Part shown: positions 1-9,084 of the stretch, piece by piece | Layout of the letters: every line of letters starts with the position of its first letter | Position numbering within the stretch: the stretch's first letter is position 1 | NCBI GenBank assembly: GCA_046347635.1 | Contig: JAXMFT010000014.1 | Span: 1 to 64,000 of the forward strand | Direction: 5' to 3' | Origin: JAGVSZ01 sp019137045 | GTDB taxonomy: Bacteria; Pseudomonadota; Gammaproteobacteria; Burkholderiales; SG8-39 | DNA length: 64,000 nt | The notes under the pieces: generated by a model | Told to the model about the DNA's origin: nothing | Databases searched by the model: none | Seen by the model: the letters and a program-made list of their open reading frames with translations, nothing else | Program-made: the position numbers and the translations under genes

Positions 1-543
1 CTGGCCGCTCTTCATGGCCGCGATGGCCTGGGCTCCGGTTCCGACGCCAATGATCGAGACGTCGGCCGACTTCAGGCCGTCCTTGCCGATGAAGTAGTTG
101 AACAGGATGTTGGTGCTCGACCCCGGCGCCGAGACGCCGACCTTGAGTCCCTTCAGATCCTTCGGCGAGCGATAGCTCGCGGCGCGCGCGCTGGCGATGC
201 CGACCGCCATCTGCGGCAGCCGGCCCATCTGCACGAAGGCGACCATGGACTGCTTGTTCGCCTGCATGTTGATGGTGTGCTCGTACGCGCCGGAGACGAC
301 GTCGGCGCTGCCGCCGACCACCGCGCGCAGCGCCTGGGATCCGCCGGCAAAGTCGCTGATCTTGGGGTCGAGACCCTCGTCCTTGAAGTAGCCGAGCTGC
401 TCGGCGATGGTGAGCGGCAGGTAATAGAGCGCGGCCTTGCCGCCGACCGCGATGTGGACGTCCTTCTTCTCCGGCGCCTGTGCCCAGGAAGTCCACGGCA
501 CAGTCGAAAGCGCGGCAGCGAGCACGAACCCGATCGAACGCAT
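1..543 (-). CDS. ABC transporter substrate-binding protein, NMT1/SsuA-like (3' end cut off)
   Basis: The gene starts with ATG at 543 and runs off the left edge after 181 codons, so only its N-terminal half is present. Residues 1-21 form a Sec signal peptide ending in an Ala-Gln-Ala-type cleavage region. The mature part starts KKDVHIAVGGKAALYYLPLTIAEQLGYF, split here only for description, which is the usual opening of periplasmic NMT1/THI5-like and SsuA/TauA-like receptors: a first beta strand, then 'YLPLTIAEQLGYFKDEGL'. The later 'SYRSPKDLKGLKVGVSAPGS' is the second-lobe strand typical of the family. Such proteins deliver sulfonates, nitrate, pyrimidine precursors or aromatic acids to an ABC permease. 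The ligand cannot be told from this half, and no permease or ATPase is visible because the window ends. It lies 100 bases downstream of a CoA-transferase gene on the same strand. Confidence 0.85.
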   Translation of the reverse strand, partial: MRSIGFVLAAALSTVPWTSWAQAPEKKDVHIAVGGKAALYYLPLTIAEQLGYFKDEGLDPKISDFAGGSQALRAVVGGSADVVSGAYEHTINMQANKQSMVAFVQMGRLPQMAVGIASARAASYRSPKDLKGLKVGVSAPGSSTNILFNYFIGKDGLKSADVSIIGVGTGAQAIAAMKSGQ

Positions 544-643
544 GAACACCCTCCCTTGCAATGCGAACCGCTTCGGCGCGGCCCGGAGCGCGGCGATGCT
601 CACACAGGGCTCCGGTGCTGTCAACGAACCCGGCGCGCCGCGC

Positions 644-1840
644 TCACACCACGCCGCGGGCGCGGAGCCCGTCGATGTCGGCGCGGGAGTACCCGAGCCG
701 CGCGAGAATCTCCTCGGTGTGCTCCCCGAGCGCCGGACCGACCCAGCCGACTTCGCCCGGGGTTTCACTCAGCAGCGGCACCGGGCCCGGAACCTTGAGG
801 CTCGCCCCGCCCGGGAGCGTCACCTGCCGGATCATCTCGCGCGCCAGGTACTGCGGGTCGCGCACGATGTCGGCGATGCTGTAGATCTTTCCGTTCGGCA
901 CCTGGGCCTCGTTGAGCATGCGGACGCACTCGTCGGCATCGTGGCGCGCGGCCCACTCGCCGATCACCCGATCGAGCTCGTCGGCGCGCGGTGCCCGTCC
1001 GGAATTGTCGGCCAGCGCCGGGTCCTGGGCGAGGTCTTCGCGTCCGATGAGCACCATCAGGCGCTTGAAGATGCTGTCCCCGTTCGCCCCGATGACCACG
1101 TGCTGTCCGTCCCGGCTGAGGTAGGTGTTGGACGGCACGATTCCGGTGAGGTTGCTCCCGGTGCGCTCGCGCACGACGCCGAACATGTCGAACTCCGGCA
1201 GCGTGCCCTCGAGCATGTTGAACACCGCTTCGTACAGGGCGACGTCGACCACCTGTCCTGCGCCCCCGTTGGCGTCGCGGTGATGCAGCGCCATCAGCGC
1301 GCCGATCACGCCGTGCAGGGACGCGATCGCATCGCCGAGCGAGAGGTTGGAGCGCACCGGAGGCCGGTCGGGAAACCCGGTGAGGTAGCGCAGTCCGCCC
1401 ATCGACTCGCCGATCGCGCCGAATCCGGCCTGGTCGCGCATCGGCCCGGACTGGCCGAACCCCGACAGGCGCAGCATGACGAGGCCCGGGTTCTCGGCCC
1501 GCAGCGCCTCGTACCCGAGACCCCACTTCTCCATCGTGCCGGGACGGAAGTTCTCGATCAGCACGTCGGTTTCGCGCGCGAGACGGCGGACGATCTCCTG
1601 CCCTTCCGGAGTGCGCAGGTTCGCCGTCACGGACTTCTTGTTGCGGCCCTGCACGTACCACCACAGGGACGTCCCGTTGTGCAGCTTGCGCCACTGGCGC
1701 AGCGGATCGCCGCCCCCCGGCGGTTCGATCTTGATCACCTCGGCGCCGAACTCGGCGAAGAACTTGCCCGCGAACGGACCGGCGATCAGCTGACCGAGCT
1801 CGAGCACCTTCACGCCGTCGAGGGGCTTGCGTCCGGTCAT
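644..1840 (-). CDS. CaiB/BaiF (class III) CoA-transferase family protein
   Basis: A 398-residue protein of the family that moves CoA between carboxylic acids through an enzyme-bound aspartyl anhydride. The N-terminal 'GVKVLELGQLIAGPFAGKFF' and 'FGAEVIKIEPPGGGDPLR' motifs are diagnostic. Asp170 in 'LSLGDAIAS' sits where formyl-CoA transferase has its catalytic Asp169. Length is normal for the family. The start ATG overlaps the recR stop codon (ATGA), so translation is probably coupled to the recR-ybaB-dnaX run upstream. The substrate is unknown. The downstream solute-binding protein suggests import of an organic acid that is then activated, but that is inference. Confidence 0.93.
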   Translation of the reverse strand: MTGRKPLDGVKVLELGQLIAGPFAGKFFAEFGAEVIKIEPPGGGDPLRQWRKLHNGTSLWWYVQGRNKKSVTANLRTPEGQEIVRRLARETDVLIENFRPGTMEKWGLGYEALRAENPGLVMLRLSGFGQSGPMRDQAGFGAIGESMGGLRYLTGFPDRPPVRSNLSLGDAIASLHGVIGALMALHHRDANGGAGQVVDVALYEAVFNMLEGTLPEFDMFGVVRERTGSNLTGIVPSNTYLSRDGQHVVIGANGDSIFKRLMVLIGREDLAQDPALADNSGRAPRADELDRVIGEWAARHDADECVRMLNEAQVPNGKIYSIADIVRDPQYLAREMIRQVTLPGGASLKVPGPVPLLSETPGEVGWVGPALGEHTEEILARLGYSRADIDGLRARGVV

Positions 1841-2433
1841 GCCGGCCTGCGCTCGTAGAACGCCTGCGCGAGGGTCCCGGCATCGACGTACTCGAGCTCG
1901 CCGCCCACCGGGATGCCGCGCGCGATGCGCGTGATCCTGAGCCCGCGGTCACGCAGCATCTCCCCGATGTAGTGCGCGGTCGCCTCCCCCTCGTTGGTGA
2001 AGTTCGTCGCGAGCACGACTTCCTTCACCGCGCCGTCGGTCGCGCGCGCGAGCAGCCGGTCGAGGCCGATCTCGTGCGGCCCGACCCCGTCGAGGGGCGA
2101 GAGCCGCCCCATCAACACGAAATAGTGGCCGCGGTAGGCCATGGTCTGCTCCATGGTCGCGAGGTCCGCCGGCGTCTCCACGATGCACAGCGCCGACGGA
2201 TCGCGCTTGGGAGAGGCGCACAGGGCGCACACCTCCTCCTCGGTGAAAGTGTTGCAGCGGGCGCAGCGGCGCACGCTCGCGAGCGCGCGCGCGAACGCCG
2301 CGCCCAGGCGCTGCGCCCCGGCCGGATCGTGCTGGAGCAGATGGAACGCCATGCGCTGCGCCGACTTCGGCCCGACGCCGGGCAGGCAGCGCAGCGCCTC
2401 GATCAGCTCGTCGACCGCGTTGACCGGCTTCAC
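1837..2433 (-). CDS. recR: Recombination mediator protein RecR
   Basis: A 198-residue cytosolic protein that works with RecF/RecO to load RecA on SSB-coated single-stranded gaps. The helix-hairpin-helix segment 'LRCLPGVGPKSAQRMAFHLL' (about residues 13-33) is followed by a four-cysteine zinc finger (Cys57, Cys60, Cys69, Cys72) and a Toprim domain with 'IVETPADLATME' and 'VVLATNFTNEGEAT'. The conserved C-terminal 'RIARGIPVGGELEYVDAGTL' is present. Length equals the usual 195-200. It follows ybaB by 5 bases in the widespread dnaX-ybaB-recR order and overlaps the next gene by ATGA. Confidence 0.98.
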   Translation of the reverse strand: MKPVNAVDELIEALRCLPGVGPKSAQRMAFHLLQHDPAGAQRLGAAFARALASVRRCARCNTFTEEEVCALCASPKRDPSALCIVETPADLATMEQTMAYRGHYFVLMGRLSPLDGVGPHEIGLDRLLARATDGAVKEVVLATNFTNEGEATAHYIGEMLRDRGLRITRIARGIPVGGELEYVDAGTLAQAFYERRPA

Positions 2434-2438
2434 CGCCG

Positions 2439-2765
2439 CTAGAAGAGCTTCATCCCGGGCGGCAGCGGGAGCCCCGCGGTGACCCCCGCCATCCGCTCCT
2501 GGACGGTCGCCTCGACCCGCCGCACCGCGTCGTTCACCGCGGCCGCGACGAGGTCCTCGAGCATGTCCTTGTCGTCGCCGAGGAGCGAGGGGTCGATGCT
2601 GACCCGCTTCACGTCGTGGCGGCAGGTCATCACCACCTTGACCATGCCCGCGCCCGACTGGCCCTCGACCTCGATCGTGGCGAGCTGCTCCTGCATCTTG
2701 CGCATGTTGTCCTGCATCTGCTGCGCCTGCTTCATCAGGCCCGCGAGCTGTCCCTTGTTCATCAT
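2439..2765 (-). CDS. ybaB: YbaB/EbfC family nucleoid-associated protein
   Basis: A 108-residue DNA-binding protein of the EbfC/YbaB family, which binds DNA as a dimer and is nearly always encoded between dnaX and recR. The N-terminal 'GQLAGLMKQAQQMQDNMRKM' forms the amphipathic helix with a typical Met/Gln-rich face. The central 'GMVKVVMTCRHDVKRVSIDP' and 'DLVAAAVNDAVRRVE' segments are family signatures, as is the terminal 'TAGLPLPPGMKLF'. The start overlaps the dnaX stop by ATGA, implying translational coupling. Confidence 0.97.
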   Translation of the reverse strand: MMNKGQLAGLMKQAQQMQDNMRKMQEQLATIEVEGQSGAGMVKVVMTCRHDVKRVSIDPSLLGDDKDMLEDLVAAAVNDAVRRVEATVQERMAGVTAGLPLPPGMKLF

Positions 2766-4315
2766 GACGGCAGCGCCTTTCCGACGGGTTGAATCGATTC
2801 GATGGTGGCGTCCAGGCTCGTGACGAGCTCCTGCACGAACGGGTCCGCGTCCATCTGCCGGGTTGCCTCCGCTTCGCGCGTCCGCCGCTCGCCCTCGGCG
2901 AGGGCGGCCGCCGACCGGCCGGCGACGGCTCCGACGGTCACCGCCACCTCGACCGGACGCCCGAGATGGGCCCGCAAGGCGCCCTTCAGGCGCTCGACGT
3001 ACGAGCGGTCGGCAAGGGCGCGCGACTCGCTCGGAACGGCGAGCTCGAAACGCGCGCCGTCCCAGCCCGCGAGCTCGCTCCGCTCGGCGAGCTGCTTCGC
3101 GGCCCCCACCAGCTTCAGCGCGCGAGCGAGCGCCGGCCAGTCGCCGTCGAACTGCGCGGGGGCGCCGCGCGGTTGCGCGGCCGGCGCGGACCTGGCCTCC
3201 GGGACCGGGCGCGCCTCACCGCCGCCTTCGGTTGCGGGCGCGAACGCGAGCATGCGCATCAGCGTCATCGAGAAACCGGCGTACTCGTCCGGCGCGAGCG
3301 GGAGATCCCGCCGTCCGTGCAGGGCGACCTGGTAGTAGAGCTGCGCGTCCTCCGGGTCGATCGCGCGCGCGAGGGCGAGCACCCGCTCGCGGTCCGGCCA
3401 GTCCGCCGGCACGGCCTCCGGGGCGGTCTGCGCGAGCGCGACGCGATGCAGGATGCGGCCGATCTCGCCGAGGGCGCCGTCGAACGAGAGGCTGCGCGCC
3501 TCCATCGCGTCGGCGACCGCGAGCGCGCGCGCGGCGTCCCCCGCGGCAACCGCCTCCAGTGCCTCGAGCAGATGACCGGTATCGACCGTGCCGAGCATCC
3601 CGCGCACGGCCGCGACGGTGACCTCGCCGCCGGCGTACGCGATCGCCTGGTCGAGCAGGCTGAGGGCATCGCGCATGCTGCCGCGCGCCGCGTGCGCGAT
3701 CAGGTTGAGCGCATCGCCTTCCGCGGCGATTCCCTCTTCCGCGAGCACCCGCGCGAGGTGTCCCGCGATCGCCGCTGCCGGCATGTTCTTGAGGTTGAAC
3801 TGGAGGCAGCGCGACAGCACGGTGACCGGGATCTTCTGCGGGTCGGTGGTCGCGAGGATGAACTTGATGTGCTCGGGCGGCTCCTCGAGCGTCTTCAGCA
3901 TCGCGTTGAACGACGAGGTCGAGAGCATGTGCACCTCGTCGATCACGTACACCTTGAAGCGCCCGCGGGAAGGCGCGTACGCCGCGTTGTCGAGCAGCTG
4001 GCGCATCTCGTCGACCTTGGTGTTGGTCGCCGCGTCCACCTCGATCAGGTCGACGAAGCGCCCGGCGTCGATCTCCAGGCAGCTCGAGCACTGCCCGCAC
4101 GGGGTGGCGGTGATGCCCGTCTCGCAGTTGAGCGCCTTGGCGAGGATGCGGGCGAGCGTCGTCTTGCCCACGCCGCGCGTGCCGGTGAAGAGGTACGCAT
4201 GATGGAGCCGCTGCTGCTCGAGCGCGTGGGTCAGGGCGCGGACCACGTGCTCCTGGCCGACCAGCGTCGCGAACGTGCGCGGCCGCCACTTGCGGGCGAG
4301 AACCTGGTACGTCAT
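2762..4315 (-). CDS. dnaX: DNA polymerase III subunits gamma/tau
   Basis: A 517-residue clamp-loader ATPase. Walker A 'GTRGVGKT' is at 45-52, the zinc-binding cysteines are Cys64, 73, 76 and 79, the DExx box 'DEVH' is at 126-129, and the 'SRC' arginine-finger motif is at 168-170. The protein is shorter than E. coli tau (643) because the linker is short. A C-terminal domain resembling the tau polymerase-binding domain is still visible ('DPFVQELVTSLDATI'). I saw no A-rich slippery site for a programmed frameshift that would make gamma. First gene of the dnaX-ybaB-recR run. The SRP RNA gene lies just upstream on the same strand. Confidence 0.97.
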   Translation of the reverse strand: MTYQVLARKWRPRTFATLVGQEHVVRALTHALEQQRLHHAYLFTGTRGVGKTTLARILAKALNCETGITATPCGQCSSCLEIDAGRFVDLIEVDAATNTKVDEMRQLLDNAAYAPSRGRFKVYVIDEVHMLSTSSFNAMLKTLEEPPEHIKFILATTDPQKIPVTVLSRCLQFNLKNMPAAAIAGHLARVLAEEGIAAEGDALNLIAHAARGSMRDALSLLDQAIAYAGGEVTVAAVRGMLGTVDTGHLLEALEAVAAGDAARALAVADAMEARSLSFDGALGEIGRILHRVALAQTAPEAVPADWPDRERVLALARAIDPEDAQLYYQVALHGRRDLPLAPDEYAGFSMTLMRMLAFAPATEGGGEARPVPEARSAPAAQPRGAPAQFDGDWPALARALKLVGAAKQLAERSELAGWDGARFELAVPSESRALADRSYVERLKGALRAHLGRPVEVAVTVGAVAGRSAAALAEGERRTREAEATRQMDADPFVQELVTSLDATIESIQPVGKALPS

Positions 4316-4357
4316 CGGGCGATTTTATCTCCGTGGCGGCGCCGTCGGCGCGGCGCT

Positions 4358-4386
4358 CGCCCCTCTCCCGCGGCGGGAGAGGGGCG
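4358..4386. repeat. 13-bp perfect inverted repeat (REP-like or terminator hairpin)
   Basis: CGCCCCTCTCCCG at 4358-4370 is the exact reverse complement of 4374-4386, with a 3-base loop. It sits between the 3' end of the SRP RNA and dnaX. It may end the SRP transcript, although no T-run follows on the minus strand. Palindromes of this CCCTCTCCC/GGGAGAGGG type are often dispersed intergenic repeats in high-GC proteobacteria. Confidence 0.75.
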
Positions 4387-4411
4387 ATTCAGGCTGGAGG
4401 CAAGAGGTGGC

Positions 4412-4502
4412 GAGCCTTGCCCCCGGCACTTGCAGTGAGCGGCTGTGGCTGCTTCCTTCCGGACCTGACCAGGTTCACCACGCTGCAATGCGGGGAGGCC
4501 CG
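4412..4502 (-). ncRNA. ffs: Signal recognition particle 4.5S RNA (bacterial small type)
   Basis: The minus strand carries GGTCAGGTCCGGAAGGAAGC (4470 down to 4451), which is the near-invariant SRP domain IV loop that binds the Ffh M domain and FtsY. Flanking arms pair to give the expected hairpin of about 90 nt: the 5' arm with GCCTCCCCGCATTGCAG near 4500-4483 pairs with the 3' arm CTGCAA...CCGGGG...AAGGC near 4436-4413. There is no Alu domain, as in other proteobacteria. Ends are estimated from the base pairing and may be off by a few bases. Location beside dnaX is common. Confidence 0.95.
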
Positions 4503-4549
4503 CCATTGACGGGTGCGGCCGCGCACGCCTGCCGCGCCCGGCCGCGAGA

Positions 4550-7021
4550 TCACGCGCCGGAGGATAGCACGCGCAGGGCGTGCGGCTTCTTCACTTTCTC
4601 CGGCAGAACGCGCCCCTTCAGGCCCCGCTTCGAGACGTAGTGCGCGAAGTCCTTGCCGGCGATCTCCGCTTCGTTCTCGCGCCCGCGACCGAAGCCGGCC
4701 ACCACGACCGCGCGCGCGCGCGTCACGGCGACGGCGACCAGCTTCTCGCCCTTGTCGAGCCCCATCAGGGTGACGCCCCGTCCTTTCGCGAGGTAGCCCA
4801 CCTCGTCCAGGTCGAAGGCGAGCATCTTGCCCCCGGAGGAGACCGCGACCAGGAGATTGCCCTGCGCAAGCTCGAAGGCGAACGGCGCGACCGGCGCGTC
4901 CCCTTCCTTCACGCTCATGAACTCGCGCCCGGCCTTGCGGTTGGACAGCATGTCCCCGAGCTTCGACACGAAGCCGTAGCCGCTCGAGGCCGCGACGAGC
5001 ACCGGCGTCTCGGCCTTGCCGGCGAGGCAGTGCATGATCTTGCCGCCGTCCTGGACGTCGACCAGCGACGAGGCCGGCGCGCCGTCGCCGCGCGCCGAGG
5101 GCAGTTGCGCGACCTCGACGGTGTAGGCGCGGCCGTTCGAGTCGAGGAATACCACCGGGTCGACGGTGCGGCACTGGACGAGCGCGCCGAGCCCGTCGCC
5201 CTCCTTGAACGAGAGCGCGGCCGGGTCCACGCCCCAGCCCTGGCGCGCGCGCGCCCAGCCGTTCCGGGAGAAGATCACCGTCACCGGCTCGTCCACGACC
5301 GGCGTCTCGACCTCTGCCTTCTCCGCCTCCTCGATGCGCGTGCGGCGCTTGTCGCCGAAAGTCTTCGCGTCCTCCTCGATCTCGTCGATGACGAGCCCCT
5401 CGAGCGCCTTGCGGTCCTTGAGGATCCGCTCCAGGCCCTTCTGTTCCTTCTGCAGGTCCTTCAGCTCCTGCTCGATCTTGATGTGCTCCAGCTTCGCCAG
5501 CATGCGCAGCCGCATCTCGAGGATGTCGTCCGCCTGCCGCTCGGTGAGCTTGAACGCCCTGATCAGGTCGGCTTTCGGGTCGTCGGCGTTGCGGATGATC
5601 TTGATCACCTTGTCCACGTTCAGGAGGACGACCATCCGTCCTTCCAGCACGTGGATGCGGTCGAGCACCTTGTCGAGGCGATGCTTCGTCCGGCGCGTCA
5701 CGGTGGCGAAGCGGAACTCCACCCACTCCGCGAGCACGTCGCGCAGGTTCTTCCCGGTCGGCCGGCCGTCCAGGCCGACCATCACCAGGTTGATCGGGAC
5801 GTTGGTCTCCAGGCTCGTCTTCGCGAGCAGCAGGTTGGCGAACTCGGTCTCGTCCACCTTCGAGGTGCGCGGCTCGAACACGAGCCGCACCGGGTGTGCG
5901 CGGTCCGACTCGTCGCGCATCCGGTCGAGCATCGACAGCACCAGCTGCTTCTCGCGCGTCTGCTCGGGGGTGAGCGACTTCTTGCCCGTCTTCGGCTGCG
6001 GGTTGGTGATCGCGTCGATCTCTTCCTGGACCTTCCGCGCAGAAGTGCCCGGCGGGAGCTCCGTCACGACCAGCTGCCACTGGCCGCGCGCGAGCCGCTC
6101 GATCGACCAGCGCGCGCGCACGCGGATCGACCCGCGCCCGGACTGGTACGCGTCCTTCAGCTCGCTGCGCGGGGTGATGATCTGGCCGCCGCCGGGGAAG
6201 TCGGGGCCCTTGATGTGCTTCATCAGGCCGGCCACCGACAGGTCGCGGTCCCGCACCAGCGCGATCGCCGCCTGCGCGACCTCGTTCAGGTTGTGCGGCG
6301 GGATCTCGGTCGCCATCCCGACCGCGATGCCCGACGCGCCGTTCAGCAGCAGGACCGGCAGGCGCGCCGGCAGGACCGCGGGCTCGACCAGGCTCCCGTC
6401 GTAGTTCGCGATGAAATCGACCGTCCCCTGGTCGAGCTCGGCGAGCAGCACCTCCGCGAACTTCGTGAGACGCGCCTCGGTGTAGCGCATCGCCGCCGGG
6501 TCGTCGCCGTCGCGCGAGCCGAAGTTGCCCTCCCCGTCGATGAGCGGGTAGCGCATCGTGAAGTCCTGCGCGAGCCGCACCAGCGCGTCGTAGACCGACG
6601 CGTCGCCGTGGGGATGGAACTTGCCGAGCACGTCGCCGACGACGCGCGCGGACTTCTTGCGCGGGGTGCCGGAGCGCCCGCCCATGTCCCACATCGCGTA
6701 CAGGATGCGCGCCTGCACCGGCTTCTGGCCGTCGCCGACGCGCGGCAAGGCGCGGTCCTTGACCGTCGCGATCGCGTACTGCAGGTACTGGGTCGAGGCA
6801 TAACGGCCGAGCGGGAGGCTGTCGCCGTACTCGCCCTCGAGCGGCGCGAAGTGCGGTGGCAGCCGCCCGCCGTTGCCGGCCGCGGCCTGCCGCGGCGGCA
6901 CGCCCCCGGCTCCGCCGCCCGCGGCAGCCGCGTCCCCGGCCCCCTTCGCCTGCTTCACCGCCTTGCCGGCTTCGGCGGCGCTCGTGCCGAGCCCGTCGAA
7001 CAGATCGTTCTGATTGCCCAT
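4550..7021 (-). CDS. parC: DNA topoisomerase IV subunit A
   Basis: Breaks and rejoins DNA in type IIA topoisomerase, decatenating daughter chromosomes with ParE. From the ATG at 7021 (GAGG six bases upstream) it is 823 residues; an in-frame ATG at 7042 would add seven residues but has no ribosome binding site. A Gly/Ala-rich N-terminal extension of about 50 residues precedes the winged-helix domain. The quinolone region 'GKFHPHGDASVYDALVR' is followed by active-site Tyr180 in 'AAMRYTEAR'. The coiled-coil gate ('ILEMRLRMLAKLEHIKIEQE') and the C-terminal beta-pinwheel follow. At the position of E. coli ParC Ser80 there is Ala141, and Asp145 replaces Glu84. parE lies 71 bases upstream on the same strand. 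Confidence 0.96.
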   Translation of the reverse strand: MGNQNDLFDGLGTSAAEAGKAVKQAKGAGDAAAAGGGAGGVPPRQAAAGNGGRLPPHFAPLEGEYGDSLPLGRYASTQYLQYAIATVKDRALPRVGDGQKPVQARILYAMWDMGGRSGTPRKKSARVVGDVLGKFHPHGDASVYDALVRLAQDFTMRYPLIDGEGNFGSRDGDDPAAMRYTEARLTKFAEVLLAELDQGTVDFIANYDGSLVEPAVLPARLPVLLLNGASGIAVGMATEIPPHNLNEVAQAAIALVRDRDLSVAGLMKHIKGPDFPGGGQIITPRSELKDAYQSGRGSIRVRARWSIERLARGQWQLVVTELPPGTSARKVQEEIDAITNPQPKTGKKSLTPEQTREKQLVLSMLDRMRDESDRAHPVRLVFEPRTSKVDETEFANLLLAKTSLETNVPINLVMVGLDGRPTGKNLRDVLAEWVEFRFATVTRRTKHRLDKVLDRIHVLEGRMVVLLNVDKVIKIIRNADDPKADLIRAFKLTERQADDILEMRLRMLAKLEHIKIEQELKDLQKEQKGLERILKDRKALEGLVIDEIEEDAKTFGDKRRTRIEEAEKAEVETPVVDEPVTVIFSRNGWARARQGWGVDPAALSFKEGDGLGALVQCRTVDPVVFLDSNGRAYTVEVAQLPSARGDGAPASSLVDVQDGGKIMHCLAGKAETPVLVAASSGYGFVSKLGDMLSNRKAGREFMSVKEGDAPVAPFAFELAQGNLLVAVSSGGKMLAFDLDEVGYLAKGRGVTLMGLDKGEKLVAVAVTRARAVVVAGFGRGRENEAEIAGKDFAHYVSKRGLKGRVLPEKVKKPHALRVLSSGA

Positions 7022-7092
7022 GTCGCCTCGTTTACGCGCCATACGGGGACGAGGGGACCACGCCCCCCCGTGGGTTCCCTACGCCGGCCTGT

Positions 7093-9084
7093 TCACGATA
7101 TGTCGGCATCGACGAGATTGCCGAACGTCTCCATCCACTCGCGGCGCTGGGTCGCGTTCTCGCGCGCCATCATCATGTTGAACACCTCGCGGTCGGCGTC
7201 CAGCATGCCGTCCTCGACCCGCACCGGCAGCATGCGCCGCGTGTCGGGATTGAGCGTCGTCTCCCACAGCTGCTCGGGGCTCATCTCGCCCAGCCCCTTG
7301 AACCGGCTCACCGTCCAGCTGTCCTCCCTGACGCCCTCGTCGGCGAGCTTCTCCTCGATGCCGGCGAGCTCCTGCTTGTCGAGCGCATAGAGCTTGCGCG
7401 CGGGCTTGCCCTTGCCCTGCCCGGGGACGTCGATGCGGAAGAGCGGCGGCTGCGCCACGAACACGTGCCCGCGCGCGATCAGCTGCGGGAAATGGCGGAA
7501 GAAGAGCGTGAGCAGCAGCACCTGGATGTGCGAGCCGTCCACGTCGGCGTCGGCGAGGATGATGAGCTTCCGGTAGCGCAGGTTGGACAGGTCGACCGCG
7601 TCCTCGAGCCGGTGGTGATCGACGCCGATCGCGAGCGCGATCGCCTCGATCTCCTTGTTCGAGTACAGCGTGTCGCCGCTGTCCTGCCAGGTGTTCTTCG
7701 GCTTGCCCTTGAGCGGCAGCACCGCCTGGAATTCCTTGTCGCGCGCCTGCTTCGCCGACCCGCCCGCCGAGTCGCCCTCGACGATGAAGAGCTCGTTGCG
7801 GTCCGGGTCGTCGGAGGCGCAGTCGGTGAGCTTGCCCGGCAGCACCGCCACGCCGGAAGACTTGCGGCGCTCGACCTTCTGCGCCGCGCGCGTGCGCGCG
7901 GCCGCCTGCGCGATCACCAGCTCGGCGATGCGCTTGCCCTCGTCCACGTGCGTGTTCAGCCACAGCTCGAACGGGTCGCGCACCATCTGCCCGACCAGCT
8001 TCACCGCGTCGCGCGAGATCAGCTCGTTCTTGACCTGCCCCTTGAACTGCGGGTCGAGCATCTTCACCGCCAGCACGTAGCAGGCGCGCGACCACACGTC
8101 CTCGGGCACGATCTTCAGGCCGCGCTGGCCCATCGCGTGGTGATCGATGAAGTTCCGGATCGCGTTGTAGACGCCCTCCCGCAGCCCCGAGACGTGCGTG
8201 CCGCCGTGCCGGGTCGGGATCATGTTCACGTACGACTCCGCCACCACTTCCCCCTCGGCCGCCCATGCGATGGCCCACAGCGCGCCCTCGCCCTCGGAGA
8301 AGCTGTCGGACTCCGATTGCGCGGCGACGTAGCGCTCGCCCAGGAACGCGTCGGCCACCGGCGCGAGCTCCGCGATCGCGGCGGCGAAGTACCCCTTGAT
8401 CCCCTCCGGGAAGTGCCAGGTGGTCTGCTCGATCTTTCCCTTCTTCTCCACCCCGAGCGTGAACTTCACCCCCGGCAGCAGCATCGCCTTTGCGCGCATC
8501 AGCGCGGCGACGTCGGCGGCGACGATGTGCGGCGAATCGAAGTACTTCCCGTCCGGCCAGAAGCGCACGCGCGTGCCGCTCTCGCGCGGCCCCACCGCGG
8601 CGATCTTCCTCAGCGGCTCCTTGACCTTGCCGTTGTCGGCGAACACGAGGCGGTGGCGCGCGCCGTCGCGGGTCACCTCGACCTCGAGCCGCCGCGCGAG
8701 CGCGTTGGTCACGCAGACCCCGACGCCGTGCAGCCCGCCGGCGATCCGGTAAACCGCGTCCTTGTCGGTCTTGCGGAACTTCCCGCCCGAGTGCAGCGTG
8801 GTGAAGATCACCTGCACCGCCGGAACCTTTTTCTTCGGGTGCAGGTCGACCGGGATGCCGCGGCCATCGTCGACGACCTCGGCCGAGCCGTCCTCGTAGA
8901 GCGTCACCGCGACGTTCTTCGCGAACCCCGCCAGGCCCTCGTCGGACGCGTTGTCGATGACCTCGACCAGCGCGTGGTTCGGATTGACCGGGTCGGTGTA
9001 CATCCCCGGCCGGTGCAGGATCGGGGAGAGATCCTCGAGGATCTCGATGTCCTCGGCGCTGTAGGCCCTAGATTTTGTAGCCAT
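7093..9084 (-). CDS. parE: DNA topoisomerase IV subunit B
   Basis: ATPase subunit of topoisomerase IV, 663 residues from the ATG at 9084. An in-frame ATG 54 bases further up lacks a ribosome site and adds sequence unlike the family. The GHKL ATP site shows 'VIDNASDEGLAG' and 'DDGRGIPVD', and the lid lies in 'TTLHSGGKFRKTDKDAVY'. The Toprim domain has 'EGDSAGGSAKQARDKEFQA' and the metal-binding 'DADVDGSHI'. The C-terminal 'RFKGLGEMSPEQLWETTLNP' is typical of ParE/GyrB. The gene is placed before parC, so both subunits are probably made from one transcript. Confidence 0.97.
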   Translation of the reverse strand: MATKSRAYSAEDIEILEDLSPILHRPGMYTDPVNPNHALVEVIDNASDEGLAGFAKNVAVTLYEDGSAEVVDDGRGIPVDLHPKKKVPAVQVIFTTLHSGGKFRKTDKDAVYRIAGGLHGVGVCVTNALARRLEVEVTRDGARHRLVFADNGKVKEPLRKIAAVGPRESGTRVRFWPDGKYFDSPHIVAADVAALMRAKAMLLPGVKFTLGVEKKGKIEQTTWHFPEGIKGYFAAAIAELAPVADAFLGERYVAAQSESDSFSEGEGALWAIAWAAEGEVVAESYVNMIPTRHGGTHVSGLREGVYNAIRNFIDHHAMGQRGLKIVPEDVWSRACYVLAVKMLDPQFKGQVKNELISRDAVKLVGQMVRDPFELWLNTHVDEGKRIAELVIAQAAARTRAAQKVERRKSSGVAVLPGKLTDCASDDPDRNELFIVEGDSAGGSAKQARDKEFQAVLPLKGKPKNTWQDSGDTLYSNKEIEAIALAIGVDHHRLEDAVDLSNLRYRKLIILADADVDGSHIQVLLLTLFFRHFPQLIARGHVFVAQPPLFRIDVPGQGKGKPARKLYALDKQELAGIEEKLADEGVREDSWTVSRFKGLGEMSPEQLWETTLNPDTRRMLPVRVEDGMLDADREVFNMMMARENATQRREWMETFGNLVDADIS

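Noticed and set aside
4580..7390. Long plus-strand open frame opposite parC
   Set aside because: It mirrors parC codon periodicity, is Arg/His/Asp/Leu-rich without domains, and runs through the parC/parE junction. It is a high-GC antisense artefact.
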